Source of the DNA: Pseudomonas sichuanensis
GTDB lineage: Bacteria; Pseudomonadota; Gammaproteobacteria; Pseudomonadales; Pseudomonadaceae
Reading direction: 5' to 3'
Assembly: GCF_003231305.1 (NCBI RefSeq)
Contig: NZ_QKVM01000007.1
Location: 90,013-154,012, forward strand
DNA: 64,000 nt
In this document: one piece after another, positions 53,074 through 61,507 of the stretch
How the letters are laid out: every line of letters begins with the position of its first letter
How positions within the stretch are numbered: the first letter of the stretch is position 1
Notes under the pieces: model-generated
Seen by the model: only the letters and a program-made list of their open reading frames with translations
What the model was told of the DNA's origin: nothing
Databases searched by the model: none
Program-made: the position numbers and the translations under genes

Positions 53074-54432
53074 ATGACCTACGTGAACACGCTGTTGGCC
53101 ACGTGCCTGTCGCTGGCTGCCCTGAACTCCGCCCAGGCGGCGGTCCCTGCCGAACAGGCCGCGCGCCTGGGCGCCACGCTGACCCTGGTCGGCGCCGAAA
53201 AGGCGGGCAACGCCGACGGCTCGATCCCCGCCTACCAGGGCGGCCTGACCACAGCGCCCGCCAGTTACCAGGCCGGTGCAAGCATGCGCCCGGACCCGTT
53301 CGCCGAAGAGAAGCCGCTGCTGGTGATCGATGCCAAGAACGCCGGCCAATACCAGGGCCAGCTGACCGCCACCACCCTGGAGCTGCTCAAGCGCTACCCC
53401 AGTTTCCACGTCGATGTATACCCGACCCACCGCAGTGTCGCGTTGCCCCAGGCGGTGCTCGACAACACCCGCAAGAACGCCGTGGGCGCACGCAGCGAGG
53501 AGGGCGGCACGGCGGTCAGCAACGTGCTGCCGGGCATCCCGTTCCCGATCCCGCAGAGCGGCGCCGAAGCCATGTGGAACTTCCTGCTGCGCTATCAGGG
53601 CGTGAGCCTGAGCGCCAAGTACGACTCGTGGAACGTCGACGCCGCTGGCAAGGCGAGCCTGTCCACCACCGGCCAGGCCAACATCAGCTACCCGATCTAC
53701 GAAGACATGGCCAAGCCGATCGGTGCCAAGGACACCTACTACCAGATGAAGCTGGTGTACACCGCACCCGCGCGCCGCGCCGGCGAAGCGATGATGCTGC
53801 GCGACGCCGCCAACCCGCTGGCCCAGCCGCGCAACGCCTGGCAGTACCTGCCCGGCCAGCGGCGGGTGAAGCTGGCACCGAACCTGGCCTATGACACGCC
53901 CAACCCCGGCACCTCGGGCTCCGGCACCTATGACGACGTGTTCGTCTTCAATGGCGCCCTGGATCGCTATGACTGGACGCTGGTGGGCAAGCAGGAAATG
54001 TACGTGCCGTACAACACCTACGCGCTGACCTACCACACCGACGTAAAACAGCTGACCATCCCCAACCACCTGGCGCCGCAATTCGTGCGCTGGGAGAAGC
54101 ACCGCGTCTGGGTTGTGCAGGGCAAGCTCAAGGACGGCGCGCGGCACATCTACCACACACGCAGCTTCTACCTTGACGAGGACAGCTGGATCGCCCTGGC
54201 TTCCGACCAGTACGACGCCCGTGGCCAGCTGTACCGCGGCTCGTTCGCCTTCCTCACCCAGAGCTACGACCAGCCCACCCCGGACGCCACGCCGTTCATG
54301 ATCTACGACCTGATGGGCGGCACCTACAACCTCAACGGGGTGGTCGGCGCCTACGGTGGCTTGCGCTATACCGCGCCGCTGAGCAAGACCCAGTGGTCGC
54401 CCGAAGCGCTGGCCGGCGCTGGCATTCGCTGA
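53074..54432 (+). CDS. DUF1329 secreted protein
   Basis: A 452-residue exported protein with signal peptide MTYVNTLLATCLSLAALNSAQAA. The family mark is the early EQAARLGATLTLVGAEKAGNADGSIPAYQGGL, and the core has YDDVFVFNGALDRYDWTLVGKQEMYVPYN and RWEKHRVWVVQGKLKDGARHIYHTRSFYLDED. The fold resembles LolA/LolB-like lipid-binding barrels, so a shuttle for lipids between the membranes is likely (inference). It follows DUF1302 by 34 bases and overlaps the next stop by one base (TGATG). The ribosome site is weak (GGAAAACAACAATC). Confidence 0.88.
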   Translation: MTYVNTLLATCLSLAALNSAQAAVPAEQAARLGATLTLVGAEKAGNADGSIPAYQGGLTTAPASYQAGASMRPDPFAEEKPLLVIDAKNAGQYQGQLTATTLELLKRYPSFHVDVYPTHRSVALPQAVLDNTRKNAVGARSEEGGTAVSNVLPGIPFPIPQSGAEAMWNFLLRYQGVSLSAKYDSWNVDAAGKASLSTTGQANISYPIYEDMAKPIGAKDTYYQMKLVYTAPARRAGEAMMLRDAANPLAQPRNAWQYLPGQRRVKLAPNLAYDTPNPGTSGSGTYDDVFVFNGALDRYDWTLVGKQEMYVPYNTYALTYHTDVKQLTIPNHLAPQFVRWEKHRVWVVQGKLKDGARHIYHTRSFYLDEDSWIALASDQYDARGQLYRGSFAFLTQSYDQPTPDATPFMIYDLMGGTYNLNGVVGAYGGLRYTAPLSKTQWSPEALAGAGIR

Positions 54433-55514
54433 TGCCACCGTTCAAGCGCTGCTGCGCACTGCTGGGGCTGTGCGCTGCCTTCCACGCGGCCCTTGGCGCC
54501 CCGCCCTACATCGATGTGCTCGACCTGCCGGCGCAGCCCAGCGCCCTGGCGCCGGCCAACCCGCTGCGCGCGGTGGCGCTGGCGGGCACGCGCCTGGTGG
54601 CGGTGGGCGTGCGCGGGCACATCCTGTATTCGGACGATCAAGGCCAGCACTGGCAGCAGGCCCAGGTGCCGGTGAGCGCCGACCTCAATGCCGTGACCTT
54701 TGCCACGCCGCTGCTCGGCTGGGCGGTGGGCAACGATGGCGTGGTGCTGCACAGCCGCGACGGCGGGGCGCACTGGCACAAGCAATTGGACGGTCGCGTG
54801 CTGGGCGAACAAGTACTCGCCTGGTACCAGGCCAAGGCCTTGGCCGAGCCCGAGGATCAGCGCTGGCCGGCGCAGGTGGCCGAGGGAGAACGGCTCAAGG
54901 CCGAAGGCGCCGACAAGCCGCTGCTGGACGTGTGGTTCAGCGATGCCTGGCACGGCTACGCGGTGGGGGTGTTCAACCTGCTGCTGCACACCGACGACGG
55001 GGGTGAGCACTGGCAGCCCTGGCTCGAGCGCAGCGACAACCCGCAAGGCCTGCACCTGACCCGCGTGCAAGCGGTGGACGGTGCGCTGTACATCACGGGC
55101 GAGCAGGGCCTGCTGCTCAAGCTGGACAGTGACGGCCAGCGCTTCAAGCGTGTGCCGGTGCCCTACGACGGCACCTTGTTCGGTGTCCTGGGCAAACCGG
55201 GTGTGCTGCTGGCCTATGGCTTGCGCGGGCATGTGTATCGCAGCAGCGACGGCGGCGCGCATTGGCGGCCTCTGCCTGTACAGGCCAACGGCAGCATCAC
55301 CGCCGCCAGCCTGGACGGGGCAGGGCGCTTCTGGCTCGCCAGCCAGGCCGGCGAGCTGCTGCTCGCAGGTGTCGACGGGCAAGGGTTTGTGCCGGTCACG
55401 CAGGCCCCCCGCACCCCCGTGATCGGCATGGCCTTCGGCAGCGAGCACACGCTGGTGCTGGTGGGCGAACGTGGCGTACGCCGCCTGACCCTCGATCAAC
55501 CGCCGTCCCCCTGA
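54432..55514 (+). CDS. YCF48/BNR-like beta-propeller protein
   Basis: A 360-residue exported protein with signal peptide MPPFKRCCALLGLCAAFHAALGA. It contains repeated S/TDDGGxHW-type Asp-box motifs (YSDDQGQHWQQ, SRDGGAHWHKQ, TDDGGEHWQPW, SSDGGAHWRPL), typical of BNR/YCF48 propellers. Such proteins usually scaffold or assist membrane complexes. It is always seen in this type of locus next to the RND transporter; my inference is that it is a periplasmic partner of that transporter. ATG at 54432 overlaps the DUF1329 stop. Confidence 0.87.
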   Translation: MPPFKRCCALLGLCAAFHAALGAPPYIDVLDLPAQPSALAPANPLRAVALAGTRLVAVGVRGHILYSDDQGQHWQQAQVPVSADLNAVTFATPLLGWAVGNDGVVLHSRDGGAHWHKQLDGRVLGEQVLAWYQAKALAEPEDQRWPAQVAEGERLKAEGADKPLLDVWFSDAWHGYAVGVFNLLLHTDDGGEHWQPWLERSDNPQGLHLTRVQAVDGALYITGEQGLLLKLDSDGQRFKRVPVPYDGTLFGVLGKPGVLLAYGLRGHVYRSSDGGAHWRPLPVQANGSITAASLDGAGRFWLASQAGELLLAGVDGQGFVPVTQAPRTPVIGMAFGSEHTLVLVGERGVRRLTLDQPPSP

Positions 55515-55529
55515 CAAGAGAACAACCTG

Positions 55530-58004
55530 ATGGCCACGCCCCGACAAGACACCCTGCCGGTGATCCGCGACCCCGGCGATTTCGATGCCCGTTCCGGCAA
55601 CCTGCTCGAACGGCTGGTGTTCAATCATCGCCTGCCGTTCGTGGCATGCATGCTCCTGGCCACGCTGCTGCTCGGCTATCTGGCCCTGACCCGCCTGGAA
55701 CTGCGGCCCAGCTTCGAAAAGATGATCCCGCGCAGCCACCCGTTCATCCAGAACTACCTGGACAACCGCGACTCGCTGCGCGGCCTGGGCAATTCGCTGC
55801 GGGTGGTGGTGGAAAACCATAACGGCGACATCTTCGACCCGGGTTATCTGCAGGCCCTGCGCCAGGTCAACGACCAGCTGTTCCTCGGCCAGGGCGTCGA
55901 CCGCGCCTGGATGAAATCGCTGTGGAGCCCAGCGGTACGCTGGACCGAGGTCACCGAGCAGGGCTTCCAAGGCGGCCCGGTGATGCCCGACGGCTATCAG
56001 GGCCGGCCGGCGGACATCGACCAGTTGCGCCAGAACATCGAGCGCGCCGGCATCGTTGGCAGCCTGGTGGCGCACGACTTCAAGTCGAGCATGCTGATCG
56101 TGCCGCTGCTCGACCAGGACTCGGCCACCGGCAAGGGCATCGACTACCACGCGTTCTCCCAGCGCCTCGAGCAGCTGCGCGCGGAGCATGAGGCCGGCGG
56201 CCTGTACCGCCTGCATGTGATCGGCTTCGCCAAGCTGATGGGCGACCTGATCGACGGCCTGCATCAGGTGATGCTGTTCTTCGCCCTGGCCGTGCTGGTA
56301 AGCCTTGCGATCATCTACCTGTACACCCGTTGCCTGCGCAGTACCTTGCTGGTGGTGCTGTGCTCGCTGACCGCGGTGGTGTGGCAGCTGGGTATTGTCG
56401 CCTGGCTGGGGTACGCCATCGACCCGTACTCGATCCTGGTGCCGTTCCTGATCTTCGCCATCGGTGTGTCCCACGCCGCGCAGAAGATGAATGGCATCCT
56501 CCAGGACATCGGCCGCGGCACCCATCGCCTGGTGGCCGCGCGCTACACCTTTCGCCGGCTGTTCATCGCCGGGGTCACGGCGCTGCTGGCCGATGCGGTG
56601 GGCTTCGGCGTGTTGATGCTCATCGATATCCCGGTGATCCAGGACCTGGCAGTTACCGCCAGCATCGGCGTGGCGGTGCTGATCTTCACTTCGTTGCTGC
56701 TGATGCCGGTGGCGCTCTCGTATGTCGGTGTCAGCCGCCAGGCCGCCGAGCGAGCCTTGCACATCGACTCGCGGGCCGCTGCCCAGCGTGGCTTTGGCCG
56801 GCTGTGGCACCTGCTCGAGCGCTTCACCGAGCGCCGTTGGGCTACGGCTGCGCTGGTGAGCGCGGCGTTGCTGGGCGCCGGTGGCCTGTGGATGAGCCTG
56901 CAGTTGAAGATCGGCGACCTCGACAGTGGCGCCCCGGAGCTGCGCGCCGACTCGCGCTACAACCGCGACAACGCTTACATCACCGGGCACTACGCCCTGT
57001 CCAGCGACACCTTCGCGGTGATGCTCAAGACCGCCCCCGAGGGCTGTCTGCGCTACCAGACCCTGGCCCTGGCCGACCGCCTGGCCTGGGCCCTGCAGCA
57101 ACAGCCGGGAGTGCAGACCACCGTGTCGCTGGTCAACGCGGTGCGCCAGATCACCGCCGGCACCTACGAGGGCAACCCCAAGCTCGCCAGCCTGCAGCGC
57201 AACCAGGACGTGCTCAACTACGCCGCCCAGCAAGCCTCGGTCAACGCCCCGGAGCTGTTCAACAACGATTGTTCGCTGATGCCGGTGATCGCCTACCTCA
57301 AGGACCACAAGGCCGACACCCTGGACGCGGTGGTGGCGTTGGCCGAGCAGTTCGCCCAGGCCAACGGCAGCGAGGAGCGCCAGTTCCTGCTGGCCGCCGG
57401 CAGTGCCGGCATCGAAGCCGCCACCAACAGCGTGGTGCGCCAGGCCAACCGCAGCATGCTGGCGCTGGTGTACCTGGCGGTTGCGGTGTTCTGCCTGATC
57501 ACCTTCCGCAGCTGGCGCGCCACCCTGGTGGCGGTGTTGCCGCTGATGCTCACCTCGGTGCTGTGCGAGGCGCTTATGGTGGCGCTGGGCATCGGCGTCA
57601 AGGTCGCCACCTTGCCCGTCATCGCCCTGGGCGTGGGCATCGGCGTGGATTACGCGCTGTACCTGCTCAGCGTGCAACTGCACTGCCAGCGCGCGGGGCA
57701 GTCGCTGGCCGACGCCTATGGGCATGCCGTGGCCTTCACCGGCCGGGTGGTCGGGCTGGTCGGCGTCACCCTGGCCGCCGGCGTGGTCGGCTGGGCCTGG
57801 TCGCCGATCAAGTTCCAGGCCGACATGGGCCTGCTGCTGACCTTCATGTTCCTGTGGAACATGCTCGGCGCGCTGGTGCTGATCCCGGCGCTGTCGCATT
57901 TCCTGTTGCCGGGGGTCAAGGCCCCGGCAGGCACTACCAGCCCCACCGTGGGCGCCAACGTCAAACACCACAACCCACCTGTCGAGTGTTCATCGCATGT
58001 CTGA
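55530..58004 (+). CDS. RND/MMPL-family lipid-type transporter
   Basis: An 824-residue inner-membrane protein. The topology is the RND pattern: helix at about 38-58, a large periplasmic loop, five more helices at about 245-400, then the same again. Diagnostic segments are FLIFAIGVSHAAQKMNGI (helix 4) and VIALGVGIGVDYALYLLS (helix 10), each carrying an acidic or small-residue relay. The overall form is that of the HpnN/MMPL group that moves hydrophobic lipids, rather than drug-efflux RND pumps, which need a separate adaptor. It is followed by an overlapping acyl-CoA dehydrogenase gene. Direction (import or export) cannot be read from sequence. Confidence 0.88.
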   Translation: MATPRQDTLPVIRDPGDFDARSGNLLERLVFNHRLPFVACMLLATLLLGYLALTRLELRPSFEKMIPRSHPFIQNYLDNRDSLRGLGNSLRVVVENHNGDIFDPGYLQALRQVNDQLFLGQGVDRAWMKSLWSPAVRWTEVTEQGFQGGPVMPDGYQGRPADIDQLRQNIERAGIVGSLVAHDFKSSMLIVPLLDQDSATGKGIDYHAFSQRLEQLRAEHEAGGLYRLHVIGFAKLMGDLIDGLHQVMLFFALAVLVSLAIIYLYTRCLRSTLLVVLCSLTAVVWQLGIVAWLGYAIDPYSILVPFLIFAIGVSHAAQKMNGILQDIGRGTHRLVAARYTFRRLFIAGVTALLADAVGFGVLMLIDIPVIQDLAVTASIGVAVLIFTSLLLMPVALSYVGVSRQAAERALHIDSRAAAQRGFGRLWHLLERFTERRWATAALVSAALLGAGGLWMSLQLKIGDLDSGAPELRADSRYNRDNAYITGHYALSSDTFAVMLKTAPEGCLRYQTLALADRLAWALQQQPGVQTTVSLVNAVRQITAGTYEGNPKLASLQRNQDVLNYAAQQASVNAPELFNNDCSLMPVIAYLKDHKADTLDAVVALAEQFAQANGSEERQFLLAAGSAGIEAATNSVVRQANRSMLALVYLAVAVFCLITFRSWRATLVAVLPLMLTSVLCEALMVALGIGVKVATLPVIALGVGIGVDYALYLLSVQLHCQRAGQSLADAYGHAVAFTGRVVGLVGVTLAAGVVGWAWSPIKFQADMGLLLTFMFLWNMLGALVLIPALSHFLLPGVKAPAGTTSPTVGANVKHHNPPVECSSHV

Positions 58005-59769
58005 TTACCTTCCGCCGCTGCGCGACATGGATTTCTTGTTCAACGAAGTGTTCGCCATCCCCGCCTGGTGGGCCCGCACCCCGGCGCTGGCCGAGCAGGT
58101 CGATGCCGACACTGCCCGTGCAGTGCTCGAGCTGGCCGGCAAGCTGATTGCCGAGGTGGTGGCGCCGCTCAACCGCAGTGGCGACGAACAGGGCTGCCGC
58201 TGGCAGGCCGGCCGGGTGATCAGCCCGGACGGCTTCACCCAGGCCTGGCGCACCTTTGCCAACGACGGTTGGGTGGGCGTGGCCGGCGCGCCGGCATATG
58301 GCGGCATGGGCATGCCCAAAGTGATCGCGGCGCAGATCGAGGAGATGCTCAATGCCGCCAACCTGTCGTTCGGCCTGTACCCGATGCTCACCGCCGGGGC
58401 CTGCATGGCGCTGCTCAACCATGCCAGCGAGGCGCTCAAGGCGCGCTACCTGCCACCGATGTACGAGGGGCGCTGGAGTGGCTCGATGTGCCTGACCGAG
58501 CCCCACGCCGGTACCGACCTGGGCCTGATCCGCACCCGCGCCGAGCCCGACGGGGAGGGCTGCTATCGGGTCACCGGCACCAAGATCTTCATCACCGGCG
58601 GCGAGCAGGACCTGACCGAGAACATCATTCACCTGGTGCTGGCCCGCCTGCCGGATGCGCCTGCCGGCGCCAAGGGCATTTCGCTGTTCCTGGTGCCCAA
58701 GTTGCGGGTGGAGGCCGACGGCACGCTGGGCGCGGCCAACGCGGTGAGCTGTGGTTCCATCGAACACAAGATGGGGATCAAGGCCTCAGCCACCTGCGTG
58801 ATGAACTTCGACGGCGCCGAGGGCTACCTGGTGGGCGAGGCGAACAAAGGCCTGGCGGCGATGTTCACCATGATGAACTACGAGCGCCTGGGCGTCGGCA
58901 TCCAGGGCCTGGCGCTGGGCGAGCGCTCCTGGCAGAACGCCATCGAGTATGCCCGCGAGCGGCCTCAGGGCCGTGCGGCCACGGGGCCACAGGCAGCGGG
59001 GCAGGGCGCCGACCCGATCATCGTTCACGCCGACGTGCGCCGCATGCTGCTGACCATGAAGGCACTCAACGAAGGCGGGCGGGCATTCTCGACCTTCGTC
59101 GCGCAGTTGCTCGATGAAGCCAAATACAGCGAATGCGCCAGCACACGCAGCCAGGCCGAAGCCCGGGTGGCGCTGCTGACCCCGGTGGCCAAGGCCTTCC
59201 TCACCGACATGGGGCTGGAAACCACCTTGCACGGGCAGCAGGTGTTCGGCGGGCACGGCTATATCCGCGAATGGGGCCAGGAGCAGTTGATCCGCGACTG
59301 TCGCATCACCCAGATCTACGAAGGCACCAACGGCATCCAGGCCCTGGACCTGATGGGCCGCAAGATGTTCGCCGACGGCGGCCGCAGCTATGCGCTGCTG
59401 GCCACTGACATGCGTGCTTTCGTCCAGGGCCTGGCGCCTTCGCGGGGCGAGTTCGCCGTGCCATTGCTGGCCGCCATCGACCACCTGGATGAGCTGACCG
59501 CCTGGGTGCTCGACCGTGGCCAGGCTGACGCCCGCGAGCTCGGCGCGGCGGCGGTGGAGTACCTGCACGTGTTCGGCTACACCCTGTACGCCTACCTGTG
59601 GGCGCGCATGGCCGATGCGGCGCTGAATGGGCAGACGCCGTTGCACCAGGCCAAAGTCGCCACGGCGCGCTTCTACTTTGCCCGCCTGTTGCCGCGTATC
59701 CACTCCCTGGGCCTGTGCGTGAAGGGCGGCAGCGACAGCCTGTACCTGCTCGGCGCCGAGCAGCTGTGA
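57997..59769 (+). CDS. large acyl-CoA dehydrogenase (FadE/DmdC-like, about 590 residues)
   Basis: A 590-residue flavoprotein, longer than the 380-residue classic enzymes because of a C-terminal extension (about 460-590) with the segment YLHVFGYTLYAYLWARMADAAL. FAD-binding and catalytic features are MCLTEPHAGTDLGLIRTRAEP, FITGGEQDLTENIIHLVLARLP, EHKMGIKASATCVMNFDGAEGYLVGEANKGLAAMFTMMNYERLGVGIQGL and the Glu in [22 protein letters not shown]. These enzymes oxidise longer or modified acyl-CoAs. The ATG overlaps the RND gene by eight bases. Confidence 0.9.
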   Translation: MSDYLPPLRDMDFLFNEVFAIPAWWARTPALAEQVDADTARAVLELAGKLIAEVVAPLNRSGDEQGCRWQAGRVISPDGFTQAWRTFANDGWVGVAGAPAYGGMGMPKVIAAQIEEMLNAANLSFGLYPMLTAGACMALLNHASEALKARYLPPMYEGRWSGSMCLTEPHAGTDLGLIRTRAEPDGEGCYRVTGTKIFITGGEQDLTENIIHLVLARLPDAPAGAKGISLFLVPKLRVEADGTLGAANAVSCGSIEHKMGIKASATCVMNFDGAEGYLVGEANKGLAAMFTMMNYERLGVGIQGLALGERSWQNAIEYARERPQGRAATGPQAAGQGADPIIVHADVRRMLLTMKALNEGGRAFSTFVAQLLDEAKYSECASTRSQAEARVALLTPVAKAFLTDMGLETTLHGQQVFGGHGYIREWGQEQLIRDCRITQIYEGTNGIQALDLMGRKMFADGGRSYALLATDMRAFVQGLAPSRGEFAVPLLAAIDHLDELTAWVLDRGQADARELGAAAVEYLHVFGYTLYAYLWARMADAALNGQTPLHQAKVATARFYFARLLPRIHSLGLCVKGGSDSLYLLGAEQL

Positions 59770-59780
59770 AGGAGCCGGCC

Positions 59781-61418
59781 ATGACCACCACCAGTATCAT
59801 CGCCCCGGCCGCCGAGGCCTATGGCTACCCGCTGCTGATCAAGCGCCTGCTGCTGTCCGGCGTGCGCTACCAGCCCAGCCAGCAGATCGTCTATGCCGAC
59901 AAGTTGCGCTACAGCTACAGCACGCTGCTCGAGCGTATCCAGCGCCTGGCCAACGTGCTGACCCAGGCCGGGGTACGCCCAGGCGACAGCGTGGCGCTGC
60001 TCGACTGGGACAGCCACCGCGCGCTGGAATGCTACTTCGCCGTGCCGATGCTTGGCGCCGTGCTGCACACGGTGAACGTGCGCCTGTCCGCCGAGCAGAT
60101 CCGCTACACCATGAACCATGCCGAGGACCGCCTGGTGCTGGTGCACGACGACTTCCTGCCACTGCTGGAACAACTGCGCGGCGAGCTGCCGACGGTCGAG
60201 CGTTGTATCCGCCTGACAGACGCCGGGCCCTCCAGCGAAGACGAATATGAACGCCTGCTGGCCGGGGTCGAAGCGCACTTCGACTTCCCCGACTTCGACG
60301 AAAACTCGGTGGCCACGCTGTTCTACACCACCGGCACCACCGGCGACCCCAAAGGGGTGTACTTCACCCACCGGCAACTGGTGCTGCACACCCTGAGCGA
60401 ACTGGGCACCCTGGCCGCCTGTGGCGGCGAGCCGCTGCTGCGCACGGGCGATGTGTACATGCCGATCACGCCGATGTTCCACGTGCATGCCTGGGGCGTG
60501 CCTTATGTGGCCACTGCGCTGGGGATCAAGCAGGTGTACCCCGGGCGCTACGAAGCCAACCAGTTGCTGCGCCTGTACCGCGACGAAGGGGTGACGTTCT
60601 CCCACTGTGTGCCGACCCTGCTGCAGATGATGCTCGACTGCGAGCAGGCCCGGCACATCGACCTCAGCGGCTGGAAGATGCTGCTGGGCGGCAGCGCGCT
60701 CACCCAGGGCCTGGCGCGCCGGGCCAGCGAGCGCGGCATCCGCGTGCATGCTGGCTACGGCATGTCGGAAAGCTGCCCGTTGCTGGCCGTGACCTGCCTG
60801 AGCAGCGATGACCTGGCGCTGCCCATGGAGGCCCAGCTGCCCTTGCGCATCGAGGCTGGGGTGCCGATCGCGCTGGTCGACCTGCGCATCATCGACGACC
60901 AGGGGCAGCCGTTGCCGCATGACGGCCAGAGCGTGGGCGAAGTGGTGGTGCGCGCGCCCTGGCTGACCCAGGGTTACCTCGACGCGCCGGAGCAGGGCGC
61001 TGCGCTGTGGGCCGGCGGCTGGCTGCACACGGGCGATCTGGCCTGTATCGACGCCCATGGCGTGGTGAAGATCCGCGATCGCATGAAGGATGTGATCAAG
61101 ACCGGCGGCGAATGGATCAGCTCGGTGGCGCTGGAAAGCCTGATCAGCCAGCACTCGGCTGTCGCGTCGGTGGCGGTGGTTGGCGTGCCCGACCCGCATT
61201 GGGGCGAGCAGCCGCTGGCGCTGGTGGTCTGTACCGCGGGCGCGCAGCTGGATCAGCCGGCCCTGGCGCGGCACCTGCAGCGCTTTGTCGACAACGGCAC
61301 GCTGAACAAGTGGGCGATCCCGCGGATAGTGCGCATTGTCGACCAGATCCCCAGGACTGGCGTGGGCAAGATCGACAAGAAGCGCATACGCGAGTCGGCC
61401 ACGGCGCACGGGTGCTGA
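59781..61418 (+). CDS. medium/long-chain acyl-CoA ligase (AlkK-like)
   Basis: A 545-residue ANL-superfamily ligase. The phosphate-binding loop is FYTTGTTGDPKGVYFTHRQL (182-200), the adenine motif GYGMSESCPLLAVT, the hinge DLACIDAHGVVKIRDRMKDVIKTGGEWIS, and the catalytic Lys lies in PRTGVGKIDKKRIRE near the C-terminus. It is of the AlkK medium-chain fatty acid type (FHVHAWGVPYVATALGIKQVYPGRY). It activates a free acid to its CoA ester for the acyl-CoA dehydrogenase coded just before it. GAAGGAG precedes the ATG. Confidence 0.9.
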   Translation: MTTTSIIAPAAEAYGYPLLIKRLLLSGVRYQPSQQIVYADKLRYSYSTLLERIQRLANVLTQAGVRPGDSVALLDWDSHRALECYFAVPMLGAVLHTVNVRLSAEQIRYTMNHAEDRLVLVHDDFLPLLEQLRGELPTVERCIRLTDAGPSSEDEYERLLAGVEAHFDFPDFDENSVATLFYTTGTTGDPKGVYFTHRQLVLHTLSELGTLAACGGEPLLRTGDVYMPITPMFHVHAWGVPYVATALGIKQVYPGRYEANQLLRLYRDEGVTFSHCVPTLLQMMLDCEQARHIDLSGWKMLLGGSALTQGLARRASERGIRVHAGYGMSESCPLLAVTCLSSDDLALPMEAQLPLRIEAGVPIALVDLRIIDDQGQPLPHDGQSVGEVVVRAPWLTQGYLDAPEQGAALWAGGWLHTGDLACIDAHGVVKIRDRMKDVIKTGGEWISSVALESLISQHSAVASVAVVGVPDPHWGEQPLALVVCTAGAQLDQPALARHLQRFVDNGTLNKWAIPRIVRIVDQIPRTGVGKIDKKRIRESATAHGC

Positions 61419-61441
61419 AACCTGGCCTGGCGGCCCTGTCG

Positions 61442-61487
61442 CCCCCGATAGCTGACCCTGGCAAGCTATAGTGATTGCCGTCGGGGG
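61442..61487. terminator. nested inverted repeat at the end of the acyl-CoA operon
   Basis: Outer arms CCCCCGA (61442-61448) and TCGGGGG (61481-61487) and inner arms ATAGCT and AGCTAT (61448-61453 and 61464-61469) form nested stems in the 89-base gap between the ligase gene and the diguanylate cyclase gene. No long T run follows, so it may end transcription only weakly or serve as a regulatory structure of the next gene. Confidence 0.5.
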
Positions 61488-61507
61488 TTGGATGACAAGG
61501 GATCCAG

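Noticed and set aside
54366..57971. A 1201-codon open frame on the minus strand over the RND, YCF48 and DUF1302-operon genes
   Set aside because: Its translation is low-complexity (His, Gln, Val, Gly, Arg rich) and it is antisense to well-recognised plus-strand genes; such frames are common in GC-rich DNA.
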